From NCBI RefSeq assembly GCF_000377565.1, contig NZ_KB898361.1:124001-188000 (forward strand): 64,000 nucleotides of DNA. The letters are read 5' to 3'. The notes under the pieces were generated by a model. That model did not search any database and was not told the origin of the DNA. It worked only from the letters and a program-made list of their open reading frames with translations. The stretch's first letter is position 1. Each line of letters begins with the position of its first letter. This DNA is from Rhizobium sp. 2MFCol3.1 (GTDB lineage: Bacteria; Pseudomonadota; Alphaproteobacteria; Rhizobiales; Rhizobiaceae). The translations under genes were made by a program, and so were the position numbers. Below, one piece after another: positions 25,833-35,839 of the stretch.

Positions 25833-26807
25833 TTACTCCGCAGCCACCAGCAGCTTCTTCTCGCGCGCCGCGCGCAGACGGGCGAAGTCGTCGCCGGCGT
25901 GGTGCGAGGAGCGGGTCAGCGGGCTGGAGGCGACCATCAGAAAACCCTTGGTGTAGGCGACCGTCTCGTAGGACTTGAATTCCTCGGGCGTGACGTAGCT
26001 CATCACCGCGTGGTGCTTGCGGGTCGGCTGCAGGTACTGGCCGATCGTCAGGAAGTCGACGTCGGCGACGCGCAGGTCGTCCATCAGCTGCAGCACTTCG
26101 TTGCGCTCCTCGCCGAGGCCAACCATGATGCCCGACTTGGTGAACATGGTCGGGTCGAGTTCCTTCACCCGCTGCAGCAGGCGAACGGAGTGGAAGTAGC
26201 GCGCGCCGGGACGGACGGTGAGATAGTTGCCCGGAACGGTTTCCATATTGTGGTTGAAGACGTCCGGCTTGGCGGCGACGACACGCTCCAGTGCACCGGG
26301 CTTCTTCAGGAAGTCGGGCGTCAGGATTTCGATCGTGGTCGTCGGCGATGCCGCGCGGATCGCCCAGATCACCTTCTCGAAGTGCTCGGCGCCGCCGTCT
26401 TCCAGATCGTCGCGGTCAACTGACGTGATGACCACGTGGCTGAGGCCCATCTCCTTGACGGCCTTCGCCACGCTCTCGGGCTCGGCCATGTCGAGCGCGT
26501 TCGGCTTGCCGGTCGCGACATTGCAGAAGGAACAGGCGCGCGTACAGATCTCGCCCATGATCATGAAGGTGGCGTGCTTCTTGTCCCAGCACTCGCCGAT
26601 ATTCGGGCAGCCGGCTTCCTCGCAGACGGTGACGAGCTTGTGCTCCTTCACGATCGAGCGGGTTTCGGCGTAGCCCTTGGAGGTCGGCGCCTTGACGCGG
26701 ATCCAGTCCGGCTTGCGCATGACTTCCGTGTCCGGGCGATGCGCCTTTTCCGGGTGCCGCACGCGCTTTTCAGCGCTTGGATTGATCCTGTCGAGAATAG
26801 TTACCAT
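25833..26807 (-). CDS. lipA: Lipoyl synthase LipA
   Basis: A 324-residue radical-SAM enzyme that inserts two sulfurs into protein-bound octanoyl groups to make lipoyl cofactors. The auxiliary cluster cysteines are in CEEAGCPNIGEC, the radical-SAM triad is CTRACSFC, and the C-terminal RSS sequence appears as TRSSHHAGDDF. Starts: ATG 26807 is chosen; a TTG one codon before is possible. Its products are the lipoyl domains of PdhB and PdhC encoded upstream on the same strand, so the grouping is functional. Confidence 0.97.
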   Translation of the reverse strand: MVTILDRINPSAEKRVRHPEKAHRPDTEVMRKPDWIRVKAPTSKGYAETRSIVKEHKLVTVCEEAGCPNIGECWDKKHATFMIMGEICTRACSFCNVATGKPNALDMAEPESVAKAVKEMGLSHVVITSVDRDDLEDGGAEHFEKVIWAIRAASPTTTIEILTPDFLKKPGALERVVAAKPDVFNHNMETVPGNYLTVRPGARYFHSVRLLQRVKELDPTMFTKSGIMVGLGEERNEVLQLMDDLRVADVDFLTIGQYLQPTRKHHAVMSYVTPEEFKSYETVAYTKGFLMVASSPLTRSSHHAGDDFARLRAAREKKLLVAAE

Positions 26808-26847
26808 CAATAACCTGCCTTCAAACCGCCGGAAGCGGCCTTCTTCG

Positions 26848-27096
26848 TCAGCGTCTGACGAGTTTTGCCAGAAATAGCAAGATACAAGAGCCGATGAAAC
26901 CCGTCACAAGGTAACCCTGCCAACCGCTGGCGACATAGATGCCGGCGCGGGCAAAGATCGCGCTGCCGATGACAGCACCGACGATGCCGATGACGATGTT
27001 CATAAAAACGCCGAAGCGTATGCCCATCAAAATGCCCGCGAGCCAGCCCGCCAAGCCGCCGACGATGATCGCCGTAATCCAGCCCACACCTTCCAT
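26848..27096 (-). CDS. GlsB/YeaQ/YmgE-family membrane protein
   Basis: An 82-residue inner-membrane protein with three hydrophobic helices and the small-residue pattern GWITAIIVGGLAGWLAG and FGVFMNIVIGIVGAVIG of the GlsB/YeaQ/YmgE (transglycosylase-associated) family. Members are often stress-induced, with no proven function. It follows a related gene by 14 bases, which indicates a tandem pair and one transcript. It is 40 bases before lipA. Confidence 0.88.
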   Translation of the reverse strand: MEGVGWITAIIVGGLAGWLAGILMGIRFGVFMNIVIGIVGAVIGSAIFARAGIYVASGWQGYLVTGFIGSCILLFLAKLVRR

Positions 27097-27110
27097 GCAG
27101 TCCTATCCCC

Positions 27111-27365
27111 TCAAGCTATCGCCCTTGCGATCAACACCACGATGATGGCGCCGACCGTGGCGTGAATGATCTGCACCACGATGGCGCTGTCTATGCCCAG
27201 GTTGATCCCCAGCGCGTTGAAGAGGAAGCCTCCGACGAACGCGCCGATGATGCCGCTGAGCAGGCACCGTATCAATCCGCCTCCGCCAACGATCAGGCTG
27301 GCGAGGAACCCCGCGACCAAACCGATCAGGAGGAAGATGACGAGTGCCTGCGTACCCATAGACAT
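27111..27365 (-). CDS. GlsB/YeaQ/YmgE-family membrane protein (paralogue)
   Basis: An 84-residue three-helix membrane protein of the same family as its downstream neighbour, with the conserved GLVAGFLASLIVGGGGL and LLSGIIGAFVGGFLFNALG. The two differ enough that the duplication is not recent. It opens a two-gene unit, and a 19-base palindrome sits 31 bases upstream of its start. Stress regulation is inferred from the family alone. Confidence 0.88.
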   Translation of the reverse strand: MSMGTQALVIFLLIGLVAGFLASLIVGGGGLIRCLLSGIIGAFVGGFLFNALGINLGIDSAIVVQIIHATVGAIIVVLIARAIA

Positions 27366-27395
27366 GATGATTTCCTTTCGCTTTTTCCAGTCCGC

Positions 27396-27414
27396 GATTG
27401 AACGTGGTTCAATC
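27396..27414. repeat. 19-base palindrome between lpdA and GlsB-like genes
   Basis: GATTGAAC-GTG-GTTCAATC, a perfect 8-bp inverted repeat with a 3-base centre. It lies 27 bases beyond the lpdA stop and 31 bases before the GlsB-like start. It could be an lpdA terminator hairpin without a U-run or an operator for the stress genes; sequence alone does not decide. Confidence 0.6.
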
Positions 27415-27441
27415 CGTCATAGAGAGCGGCGAAGAAAATTA

Positions 27442-28887
27442 TCAAGCGTTGAGGACGCGACCATAAGCATCCAGAACCGCTTCCTTCATGGTTTCGGAAA
27501 CCGTCGGATGCGGGAAGATGGTGTGCATCAGTTCTTCTTCGGTCGTTTCCAGGTTCATGGCGACGACGAAGCCCTGGATGAGTTCGGTGACTTCGGCGCC
27601 GACCATGTGCGCGCCGAGCAATTCGCCGGTCTTCTTGTCGAAGATCACCTTGCAGAGACCCTGGTCTTCGCCGAGCGCAATCGCCTTGCCGTTGGCGGCG
27701 AAGGAGAAGCGACCAACGCGGATGTCGCGGCCGGCTTCCTTGGCCTTGGCTTCCGTCAGCCCGACGGAGGCGACCTGCGGATGGCAGTAGGTGCAGCCGG
27801 GGACCTTGCCCTTGTCGGTGGCGTGAACGTTCGGCAGGCCGGCGATCTTTTCGACGCAGACGACGCCTTCGTGCTCTGCCTTGTGGGCGAGCATCGGCGG
27901 GCCGGCGACGTCGCCGATGGCGTAGATGCCGGCGATGTTGGTCTTGCCGTAGCCATCGATGACGACGCAGCCGCGATCGGTCTTGACGCCGACGGCTTCG
28001 AGGCCGAGGTTTTCGATGTTGCCCTGGACGCCCACGGCCGAGATCATGCGGTCGGCGGTGATCTGCTGGACCTTGCCGTCAGCCGTCTCGACGTGCGCCG
28101 TGAGGCTATCAGCGGCCTTTTCGACCTTGGTGATCTTGGCGCTGGTGAGGATCTTCATGCCGCGCTTCTCGAGCTGCTTGCGCGCGATCGCGGTGACTTC
28201 GACGTCCTCGACCGGCATGATCGTCGGCATGACTTCGACGACCGTGACGTCGACTCCCATGGAGCGGTAGAAGCTCGCGAACTCGATGCCGATGGCGCCC
28301 GAGCCTATGACGATCAGCGACTTCGGCAGGGCTGCCGGCTTCATCGCTTCGAAATAGGTCCAGATCAGCTTGCCATCCGGCTCGATGCCGGGCAGCGCGC
28401 GCGGACGGGCGCCGGTTGCGATGATGATGTGCTTGGCGGTGTAGGTGCCCTCGCCCTTGACGTTCTTCGGAACCGGATTCTGCGGCTCGACGACGGGCTT
28501 GGAGGACTTGCCGACGACGATCTCGCCCGGCTTGGTGATCTTGGCTTCGCCCCAGATCACATCGACCTTGTTCTTCTTCATCAGGAAGCCGACGCCGCCG
28601 TTGAGGCGGGCGGAAACGCCGCGCGAGCGGGCGACGACTGCCTTCACATCGGCGCTCATCTTGCCTTCGAGAACGAGGCCGTAGTCCTTGGCGTGGTTGG
28701 CGTGGTCGAGCACCTCGGCCGAGCGCAGCAGTGCCTTGGTCGGGATGCAGCCCCAGTTCAGGCAGATGCCGCCCAGGTGCTCGCGCTCGACGATCGCGGT
28801 CTTGAGACCGAGCTGGCTGGCGCGCACAGCGGCCACATAGCCGCCGGGACCGGAGCCGATGATGATGACGTCGTAATTCTCAGCCAT
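27442..28887 (-). CDS. lpdA: Dihydrolipoyl dehydrogenase (E3)
   Basis: A 481-residue FAD disulfide oxidoreductase that reoxidises dihydrolipoyl groups of pyruvate dehydrogenase with NAD+. The FAD motif IIGSGPGGYVAAVRA, the redox disulfide GGICLNWGCIPTKA, the NAD motif VIGSGAIGIEFASFY, and the catalytic His-Glu pair in PHPTVSETM are all present. It is distinct from the copy usually found with 2-oxoglutarate dehydrogenase. It follows the pdh genes with a GNAT and an SGNH gene between. Confidence 0.96.
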   Translation of the reverse strand: MAENYDVIIIGSGPGGYVAAVRASQLGLKTAIVEREHLGGICLNWGCIPTKALLRSAEVLDHANHAKDYGLVLEGKMSADVKAVVARSRGVSARLNGGVGFLMKKNKVDVIWGEAKITKPGEIVVGKSSKPVVEPQNPVPKNVKGEGTYTAKHIIIATGARPRALPGIEPDGKLIWTYFEAMKPAALPKSLIVIGSGAIGIEFASFYRSMGVDVTVVEVMPTIMPVEDVEVTAIARKQLEKRGMKILTSAKITKVEKAADSLTAHVETADGKVQQITADRMISAVGVQGNIENLGLEAVGVKTDRGCVVIDGYGKTNIAGIYAIGDVAGPPMLAHKAEHEGVVCVEKIAGLPNVHATDKGKVPGCTYCHPQVASVGLTEAKAKEAGRDIRVGRFSFAANGKAIALGEDQGLCKVIFDKKTGELLGAHMVGAEVTELIQGFVVAMNLETTEEELMHTIFPHPTVSETMKEAVLDAYGRVLNA

Positions 28888-28902
28888 GTTTTCCTGCCTT
28901 TG

Positions 28903-29490
28903 TTATCGGGCGTCGCGGGTGAGAAGCACCCACTCGTGTTTCCTGCTGCTTTCGAAAAGAGACATCGCCTTCTGACGCGCCGCTTCCGAAAATCCATTCT
29001 TCTTGTAAAGCGACAGAGCCGCTTCATTGTCGCTTGCGGTGATCAAACTGACCGGCAGCGACCCTGCCCTGTCGATCTGACCTTTCAGTATTTCCCGGCC
29101 GATCCCGATGCCGCGCAGATGGCTATAGACGCCGAGCGTTGCAATGAACCAGCTGCCAACAACCATCTTCTGTAGGTCGATCACCGGCTGCAAAGCCACG
29201 CGGTCGACCTCCATGCTCTCAACGTCCTCGCCCAGCGCGTAACCGATCGCCGCGCCCGCCGTCTCTCCGTAGGCTTCGGCCAGCACCGCATGGCGCCATG
29301 TGCCGTAGCCTTCGTCTTGACGCATCTTCAGCCGGCCAAGCTCCATCGGCGTATCGCTTCCGGTACCACCGAGCTCACCCAGCCAGAGCCAGGAGGCGAA
29401 GCCATGGGAGGCAATGTCCGAGAGGATCGCCAGTTCGGCCGCGTCATCCCGTGTGGCGGGACGCAGCGTCACGAAAGACGCCACGGTCAA
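28903..29490 (-). CDS. GNAT-family N-acetyltransferase
   Basis: A 195-residue acyl-CoA-dependent acetyltransferase with the GNAT fold; the pyrophosphate-binding region is VYSHLRGIGIGREILKGQI and the usual NEAALSLYKKNGF follows. Target unknown. The TTG at 29490 overlaps the stop of the SGNH gene; a GTG at 29484 with GGGG eight bases upstream is an equally good start. It lies 15 bases before lpdA in the pdh operon. Confidence 0.85.
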   Translation of the reverse strand: MTVASFVTLRPATRDDAAELAILSDIASHGFASWLWLGELGGTGSDTPMELGRLKMRQDEGYGTWRHAVLAEAYGETAGAAIGYALGEDVESMEVDRVALQPVIDLQKMVVGSWFIATLGVYSHLRGIGIGREILKGQIDRAGSLPVSLITASDNEAALSLYKKNGFSEAARQKAMSLFESSRKHEWVLLTRDAR

Positions 29491-30128
29491 AGCCCCAACA
29501 TCATCCGCACGGTCGATTCCATGCCGCGCCCGAGAGCGCGGGTATTGTCGGCGTCGAGATGGATGCCGTCGAGCGGCGTCGTCTTGGCGACCGAATTGCC
29601 GTCGAAGAAACCGCAGCCGAGCTCATCGGCGAGGTCCCTATAGAGCGTTGCCAGCATTGCCGATTCCTCGATGCCGCCGATGAAGGAGGCTGCGAAGGGA
29701 ACGTTTGCCGTCTCGCAGATCCTCGGTGGTGCGACGATCAAGATATCCGGCACGTCGAAATCGAACGGCCATGCGTGGTTGCGGATCAACCGCACCAGCC
29801 GGGCGATGCCCTGGCAGGCGGCGAAGGCCGATCCGGCCACGACATTCTTCATGTCGTTGGTGCCGAGGAGCAGAATGACGAGATCGAGCGGCGCATGCGT
29901 CTGCAGGATGGTCGGCAGGACGCGCGCGCCGTTGCGGTCGCAATCGGCCAGATGGTCGTCGAAGGCGGTTGTCCGACCGTTCAATCCTTCGGCGATAACC
30001 CGGACTTCGTTGCCGAGTGCAGCCTGAAGCGCACTCGGCCAACGATCCTTGTACTCATGACGGCCGACGGAAGCGGCGTCATAACCCCAGGTCAGGCTAT
30101 CACCATAGCAAAGAACGGTCTTCGTCAT
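29487..30128 (-). CDS. SGNH/GDSL hydrolase (arylesterase-like)
   Basis: A 213-residue serine hydrolase of the SGNH family. Block I is CYGDSLTWGYD with the catalytic serine, block II has the Gly in EGLNGRTT, block III is LGTNDMK, and block V is DGIHLDADN with Asp and His. No signal peptide is visible, so it should be cytosolic. The substrate (acetyl-ester or thioester) is unknown. The ATG at 30128 lies 19 bases after pdhC, and its stop overlaps the acetyltransferase start. Confidence 0.9.
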   Translation of the reverse strand: MTKTVLCYGDSLTWGYDAASVGRHEYKDRWPSALQAALGNEVRVIAEGLNGRTTAFDDHLADCDRNGARVLPTILQTHAPLDLVILLLGTNDMKNVVAGSAFAACQGIARLVRLIRNHAWPFDFDVPDILIVAPPRICETANVPFAASFIGGIEESAMLATLYRDLADELGCGFFDGNSVAKTTPLDGIHLDADNTRALGRGMESTVRMMLGL

Positions 30129-30147
30129 TTCCGCCTCCGCCGTTTGA

Positions 30148-31494
30148 TCAGACGAGCATGCCCATCGGGTTTTCGATGTAGCCCTTGAACGCCTGCAGCA
30201 GCTCCGCGCCCAACGCGCCATCGACGCAGCGATGGTCGGTCGACAGCGTGACGGTCATCACGGTAGCGACAGCCAGCTGGCCATTCTTGACGACGGGGCG
30301 CTGCTCGCCCGCGCCGACCGCGAGGATCGTTGCGTGCGGCGGGTTGATGACGGCGGCGAAGTGCTTGACGCCCATCATGCCCATGTTGGAGACCGACGAG
30401 GTGCCGCCCTGATATTCCTCAGGCTTCAGCTTGCGGTCCTTGGCACGCTTGCCGAGGTCGCGCATCTCGTTGGAGATGGCCGACAGGGTCTTTTCCTCGG
30501 CCTTGCGGATGATCGGGGTGATCAGGCCGCCCGGGATCGAGACAGCAACGCCGACATCGGCGTGCTTGTGCTTGACCATGTTGGCTTCGGTCCAGGAGAC
30601 GTTGGCATCCGGAACGTCGCGCAGCGCAAGCGCCATGGCCTTGATGACCATATCGTTGACCGACAGCTTGTAGGCCGGCGCGCCCTCCTTGCGGGGAGCG
30701 GCGTCGTTGAGCTGGGCGCGCAGCGCCAGCAGCGCATCGAGCTCGCAATCGACGGTGACGTAGAAGTGCGGCACGGTCTGCTTGGATTCGACCAGACGCT
30801 TGGCGATGACCTTGCGCATGCCGTCATGCGGCACGAGTTCGTAGGAACCCGGCTCGAACAGCTTGAGAACGGTCTCGTCGGAAGCGCCCTTCGGTGCCGC
30901 GGCCGGAGCCGATGCGGCAGCCTGCGGAGCAGCGGTAGATGCAGCCTTAGCGCCACCGCCGGCGACGGCAGCTTCGACGTCGCTCTTGACGACGCGGCCA
31001 TGCGGGCCGGAGCCTGCGACGGCCGACAGGTCGATACCGGCTTCCTTCGCCAGACGACGCGCGAGCGGCGAGGAGAAGGTCCGGTTGCCCGTGGAAGCAG
31101 CGGCAGGCGCTGCTGCTGGTGCAGGAGCGGCCGCGGGGGCTGCGGCCGGAGCCGGAGCAGCCTCGGCCTTTGCCTCGGCCTTCGGCGCTTCAGCAGCCTT
31201 CGGTGCCGGAGCAGCAGAGCCAGCGCCGCTTGCTGCGGCAGCGACATCTTCGCCATCGGCGGCCAGAACGGCGATCAAGGCATTGACCTTGACGCCTTCG
31301 GTGCCGGCGGGAACGACGAGCTTGGCGACGACACCTTCGTCGACCGCTTCGACTTCCATCGTCGCCTTGTCGGTTTCGATCTCGGCGATGACATCGCCAG
31401 ACTTAACCGTATCGCCTTCCTTGACCAGCCACTTGGCGAGGTTGCCCTCTTCCATGGTCGGAGACAGGGCAGGCATCGTGATGTTGATAGGCAT
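30148..31494 (-). CDS. pdhC: Pyruvate dehydrogenase E2, dihydrolipoyl acetyltransferase
   Basis: A 448-residue E2 core enzyme that transfers acetyl from lipoyl to CoA. One lipoyl domain (1-80, lipoyl Lys in ETDKATME), an Ala/Pro-rich linker, a peripheral subunit-binding domain around ARRLAKEAGIDLSAVAGSG, and the catalytic domain ending DHRCVDGA with the HxxxDG active site. The long Ala/Pro linker is expected. It stands after pdhB with an 18-base gap. Confidence 0.97.
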   Translation of the reverse strand: MPINITMPALSPTMEEGNLAKWLVKEGDTVKSGDVIAEIETDKATMEVEAVDEGVVAKLVVPAGTEGVKVNALIAVLAADGEDVAAAASGAGSAAPAPKAAEAPKAEAKAEAAPAPAAAPAAAPAPAAAPAAASTGNRTFSSPLARRLAKEAGIDLSAVAGSGPHGRVVKSDVEAAVAGGGAKAASTAAPQAAASAPAAAPKGASDETVLKLFEPGSYELVPHDGMRKVIAKRLVESKQTVPHFYVTVDCELDALLALRAQLNDAAPRKEGAPAYKLSVNDMVIKAMALALRDVPDANVSWTEANMVKHKHADVGVAVSIPGGLITPIIRKAEEKTLSAISNEMRDLGKRAKDRKLKPEEYQGGTSSVSNMGMMGVKHFAAVINPPHATILAVGAGEQRPVVKNGQLAVATVMTVTLSTDHRCVDGALGAELLQAFKGYIENPMGMLV

Positions 31495-31512
31495 CGAAAT
31501 ACCCTTCCCTTG

Positions 31513-32895
<1,383 letters not shown>

Positions 32896-32912
32896 GGGTC
32901 TACCCTCCCCGA

Positions 32913-33959
32913 TTACAGCAGAATGTCGGTGTAGAGCTCGGATGCATCCGGCTCCGGTGCGGCCTGGGCGAAGTCGGCGCTATCGGCGACGATGTCGCGA
33001 ACGTCCTTGTCGACCGCCTTGAGATCGTCTTCGCTGGCCCAGCCCTTTTCGATAAGGCGTGCCTTGACCTGCTCGATCGGATCCTGCTCGGAGCGCATCT
33101 TCTGCACTTCTTCCTTGGAGCGATACTTGGCCGGGTCGGACATGGAGTGACCGCGATAGCGATAGGTCAGCATTTCGAGAATGATTGGGCCCTTGCCGGA
33201 ACGGCAATGCTCGAGCGCCTCGTCGGCCGCAGCCTTGACGGCGCGAACGTCCATGCCGTCGACCTGGACGCCGGGGATGCCGAAGCCGGAGCCGCGCAAC
33301 GAGTAGTTCGACTGTGCCGTGGCACGGGCCGTGGAGGTGCCCATGGCGTAACGGTTGTTCTCGATGATGTAGATGATCGGGAGCTTCCAGAGAGCAGCCA
33401 TGTTGAAGCTCTCGTAGACCTGACCCTGGTTGGCGGCGCCGTCGCCGAAATAGGCGATCGAAACGCTGTCATTGCCGCGATAGCGGTTGGCGAAGGCGAG
33501 ACCGGTGCCGAGCGACACCTGTGCACCGACGATGCCGTGACCGCCGTAGAAATGCTTCTCCTTGGAGAACATGTGCATCGAGCCGCCCTTGCCACGGGAG
33601 TAGCCGTCGATGCGGCCGGTCAACTCGGCCATGACGCCGCGTGCGGTCATGCCGGTTGCCAGCATGTGACCGTGGTCGCGGTAAGCGGTGATGACCTGGT
33701 CACCTTCCTTCTGCGCCATCTGCATGCCGACGACGACAGCTTCCTGGCCGATATAAAGGTGACAGAAACCGCCGATGAAGCCCATGCCGTAAAGCTGGCC
33801 CGCCTTCTCTTCGAAACGGCGGATAAGCAGCATTTCGCGATAGGCCTTGAGCTCTTCGTCACGATCGAAATCGGCCACCGGGCCACCATTCGATGCCTTG
33901 GCTGCAGGCTTTGCGCTTGTCTTACGGCTGGAAACGGTCGCGTTTTTTCGCGGAGCCAT
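32913..33959 (-). CDS. pdhA: Pyruvate dehydrogenase E1 alpha subunit
   Basis: A 348-residue thiamine diphosphate enzyme that decarboxylates pyruvate and acetylates lipoyl groups. The TPP motif is GDGAANQGQVYESFNMAALW...IIENN, and the loop YRGHSMSDPAKYRSKEEV matches the E1 alpha phosphorylation-loop region. A short Lys/Ser/Ala-rich N-terminal extension precedes the core. First gene of the pdh operon; an FNR-type box lies 108-121 bases upstream of its start. Confidence 0.97.
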   Translation of the reverse strand: MAPRKNATVSSRKTSAKPAAKASNGGPVADFDRDEELKAYREMLLIRRFEEKAGQLYGMGFIGGFCHLYIGQEAVVVGMQMAQKEGDQVITAYRDHGHMLATGMTARGVMAELTGRIDGYSRGKGGSMHMFSKEKHFYGGHGIVGAQVSLGTGLAFANRYRGNDSVSIAYFGDGAANQGQVYESFNMAALWKLPIIYIIENNRYAMGTSTARATAQSNYSLRGSGFGIPGVQVDGMDVRAVKAAADEALEHCRSGKGPIILEMLTYRYRGHSMSDPAKYRSKEEVQKMRSEQDPIEQVKARLIEKGWASEDDLKAVDKDVRDIVADSADFAQAAPEPDASELYTDILL

Positions 33960-34066
33960 TCAACCCTCCCTATGGGTTTATCGGTTCTTGGGTGGTGCGC
34001 ACCATAGGGAAGAAATTTCGCCACAGCAATGCCATAAATGCATGGCTCATATTCTGGCACAAGCTG

Positions 34067-34080
34067 TTGATAAATATCAA
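34067..34080. promoter_or_regulatory. FNR/FixK-type box upstream of pdhA
   Basis: TTGATAAATATCAA is a perfect match to the Crp/Fnr-family consensus TTGAT-N4-ATCAA used by FNR, FnrN and FixK. Its centre is about 114 bases before the pdhA ATG, in the 146-base gap between the FtsB-like gene and pdhA. A possible -10 TATGAG would place the box over the -35, which would mean repression; a -10 further down would allow activation. The sign of regulation is unknown. Confidence 0.6.
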
Positions 34081-34105
34081 TTTATTTGGATTAACCCGAA
34101 TCCGG

Positions 34106-34426
34106 TTAATTTGAATAATGATTGAATATGACGATCTCGTCGGCGCGGGAGAAGTTCAGCTGCAGACGGGCCTTCTCGTCCAGCATGTCCTTGTCCATGG
34201 AACCATCACTTAGGAGCGCCACCTGCTTTTCAAGGTGTTCGCGCTTATTTTTAAGCACGGCCAGCTCTCGTTCGCGCGTGATGCGCTGGCGCTCGAACAC
34301 TTCGGTCGCGCGCAGGCCGTAGTCGCCATGGATGCAATGGTAGCCGAAGTAGGAGAGAAACGCGACCGTCATCGCCGGAATGACGAAACGGCCGATCTTT
34401 TTCTTCTTATGATGCTTGGTCCACAT
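34106..34426 (-). CDS. FtsB/DivIC-family septum formation initiator
   Basis: A 106-residue single-pass membrane protein: a basic start WTKHHKKKK, one helix (about 12-30), then a coiled coil rich in Glu/Arg/Leu and a C-terminal DEKARLQLNFSRADEIVIF that is typical of FtsB. FtsB joins FtsL and FtsQ in the divisome at mid-cell. In rhizobia the gene sits between eno and pdhA as here. I chose the ATG at 34426; an ATG at 34447 is also possible. Confidence 0.85.
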   Translation of the reverse strand: MWTKHHKKKKIGRFVIPAMTVAFLSYFGYHCIHGDYGLRATEVFERQRITRERELAVLKNKREHLEKQVALLSDGSMDKDMLDEKARLQLNFSRADEIVIFNHYSN

Positions 34427-34510
34427 ACACGCATTCTCGAAACGCATTACCCTTGACCAGAAGACTACCGGGCAGAGATTAACCGTCCGTTGACTATGAA
34501 CGCGGCGCAA

Positions 34511-34541
34511 CAAAAAACCCGCGCCGGTTGGGGCGCGGGTT
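34511..34541 (-). terminator. Intrinsic terminator of eno
   Basis: On the minus strand a perfect 10-bp GC-rich stem (AACCCGCGCC / GGCGCGGGTT at 34532-34541 and 34516-34525, loop six bases) is followed by TTTTTT at 34517-34512. It lies 24 bases beyond the eno stop, the classic position. It implies the FtsB-like gene has its own promoter downstream. Confidence 0.9.
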
Positions 34542-34564
34542 CCAAATGCTTGATTTCAGAAGAC

Positions 34565-35839
34565 TTAGCCGCGGATGATCGAACGACCGGCGTACTGGGC
34601 CTGCGGGCCGAGGCCTTCTTCGATGCGGATCAGCTGGTTGTACTTGGCAAGACGATCCGAACGCGACAGCGAGCCGGTCTTGATCTGACCGCAGTTGGTC
34701 GCAACAGCGAGATCGGCGATCGTGCTGTCTTCGGTTTCGCCCGAACGGTGCGACATGACGGCGGTGTAGGCTGCCTTGTGCGCGGTGTTGACGGCGTCGA
34801 GCGTTTCCGTCAGCGAACCGATCTGGTTGACCTTGACGAGGATCGAGTTGGCGACGCCCATCTTGATACCGTCGCGCAGGCGAGCCGAGTTGGTGACGAA
34901 GAGATCGTCGCCGACCAGCTGAACCTTCTTGCCGGCCAGATCCGTCAAAGCCTTCCAGCCATCCCAATCGTCTTCAGCCATGCCGTCTTCGATCGAGATG
35001 ATCGGGTACTGGGCAGCGAGCTGCGCCAGGTATTCAGCCATTGCGCCCGGCTCCAGCGTGCGGCCTTCGCCTTCGAGAACGTACTTGCCGTCCTTGAAGA
35101 ATTCGGTCGAGGCGCAGTCGAGGCCGAGATGGATGTCTTCGCCAGGCTTGTAGCCGGCTTTCTCGATCGACTTCATGATGAAATCGAGGGCTTCAGGAGC
35201 GCTCTTCAGGCCCGGTGCGAAACCGCCTTCATCGCCGACGTTGGTGTTGTGGCCCTGGGCTGCCAGTTCCTTGCGGAGCGTGTGGAAGACTTCCGAGCCC
35301 ATGCGAACAGCTTCGCGGATGGAATCAGCGCCAACCGGCAGGATCATGAATTCCTGGAAGTCGATCGGGTTGTCGGCATGCGCGCCGCCGTTGATGATGT
35401 TCATCATCGGAACCGGCAGCAGGTGAGCGGAAGCGCCACCAACGTAGCGATAGAGCGGCAGACCGGCAGCTTCAGCGGCAGCCTTGGCAACGGCGAGCGA
35501 AACGCCGAGGATGGCGTTGGCGCCGAGACGCGACTTGTTCGGCGTACCGTCCAGTTCGATCATGATGTTGTCGATCTGGATCTGGTTTTCAGCGTCGATG
35601 CCGCCGATGGCGTCGAAGATTTCCGTGTTGGCGGCTTCGACGGCCTTTTCGACACCCTTGCCGAGATAACGCTTGCCACCATCGCGGAGTTCGACGGCTT
35701 CGTGCGCGCCGGTCGACGCGCCCGACGGAACGGCGGCGCGGCCCATGCTGCCATCTTCGAGATAGACATCGACTTCGACAGTGGGGTTACCACGGCTGTC
35801 GAGAATCTCGCGGGCGATAATGTCGGTAATAGCGGTCAT
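34565..35839 (-). CDS. eno: Enolase
   Basis: A 424-residue glycolytic enzyme that interconverts 2-phosphoglycerate and phosphoenolpyruvate; also part of the RNA degradosome in some bacteria. Signature features are ILDSRGNPTVEVDV at the start, the metal-binding residues in SIEDGMAEDDW and LVGDDLFVTN, and the diagnostic LVKVNQIGSLTET and SHRSGETED. Length is standard. It follows kdsA by 153 bases with a leader that holds no gene. Confidence 0.98.
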   Translation of the reverse strand: MTAITDIIAREILDSRGNPTVEVDVYLEDGSMGRAAVPSGASTGAHEAVELRDGGKRYLGKGVEKAVEAANTEIFDAIGGIDAENQIQIDNIMIELDGTPNKSRLGANAILGVSLAVAKAAAEAAGLPLYRYVGGASAHLLPVPMMNIINGGAHADNPIDFQEFMILPVGADSIREAVRMGSEVFHTLRKELAAQGHNTNVGDEGGFAPGLKSAPEALDFIMKSIEKAGYKPGEDIHLGLDCASTEFFKDGKYVLEGEGRTLEPGAMAEYLAQLAAQYPIISIEDGMAEDDWDGWKALTDLAGKKVQLVGDDLFVTNSARLRDGIKMGVANSILVKVNQIGSLTETLDAVNTAHKAAYTAVMSHRSGETEDSTIADLAVATNCGQIKTGSLSRSDRLAKYNQLIRIEEGLGPQAQYAGRSIIRG

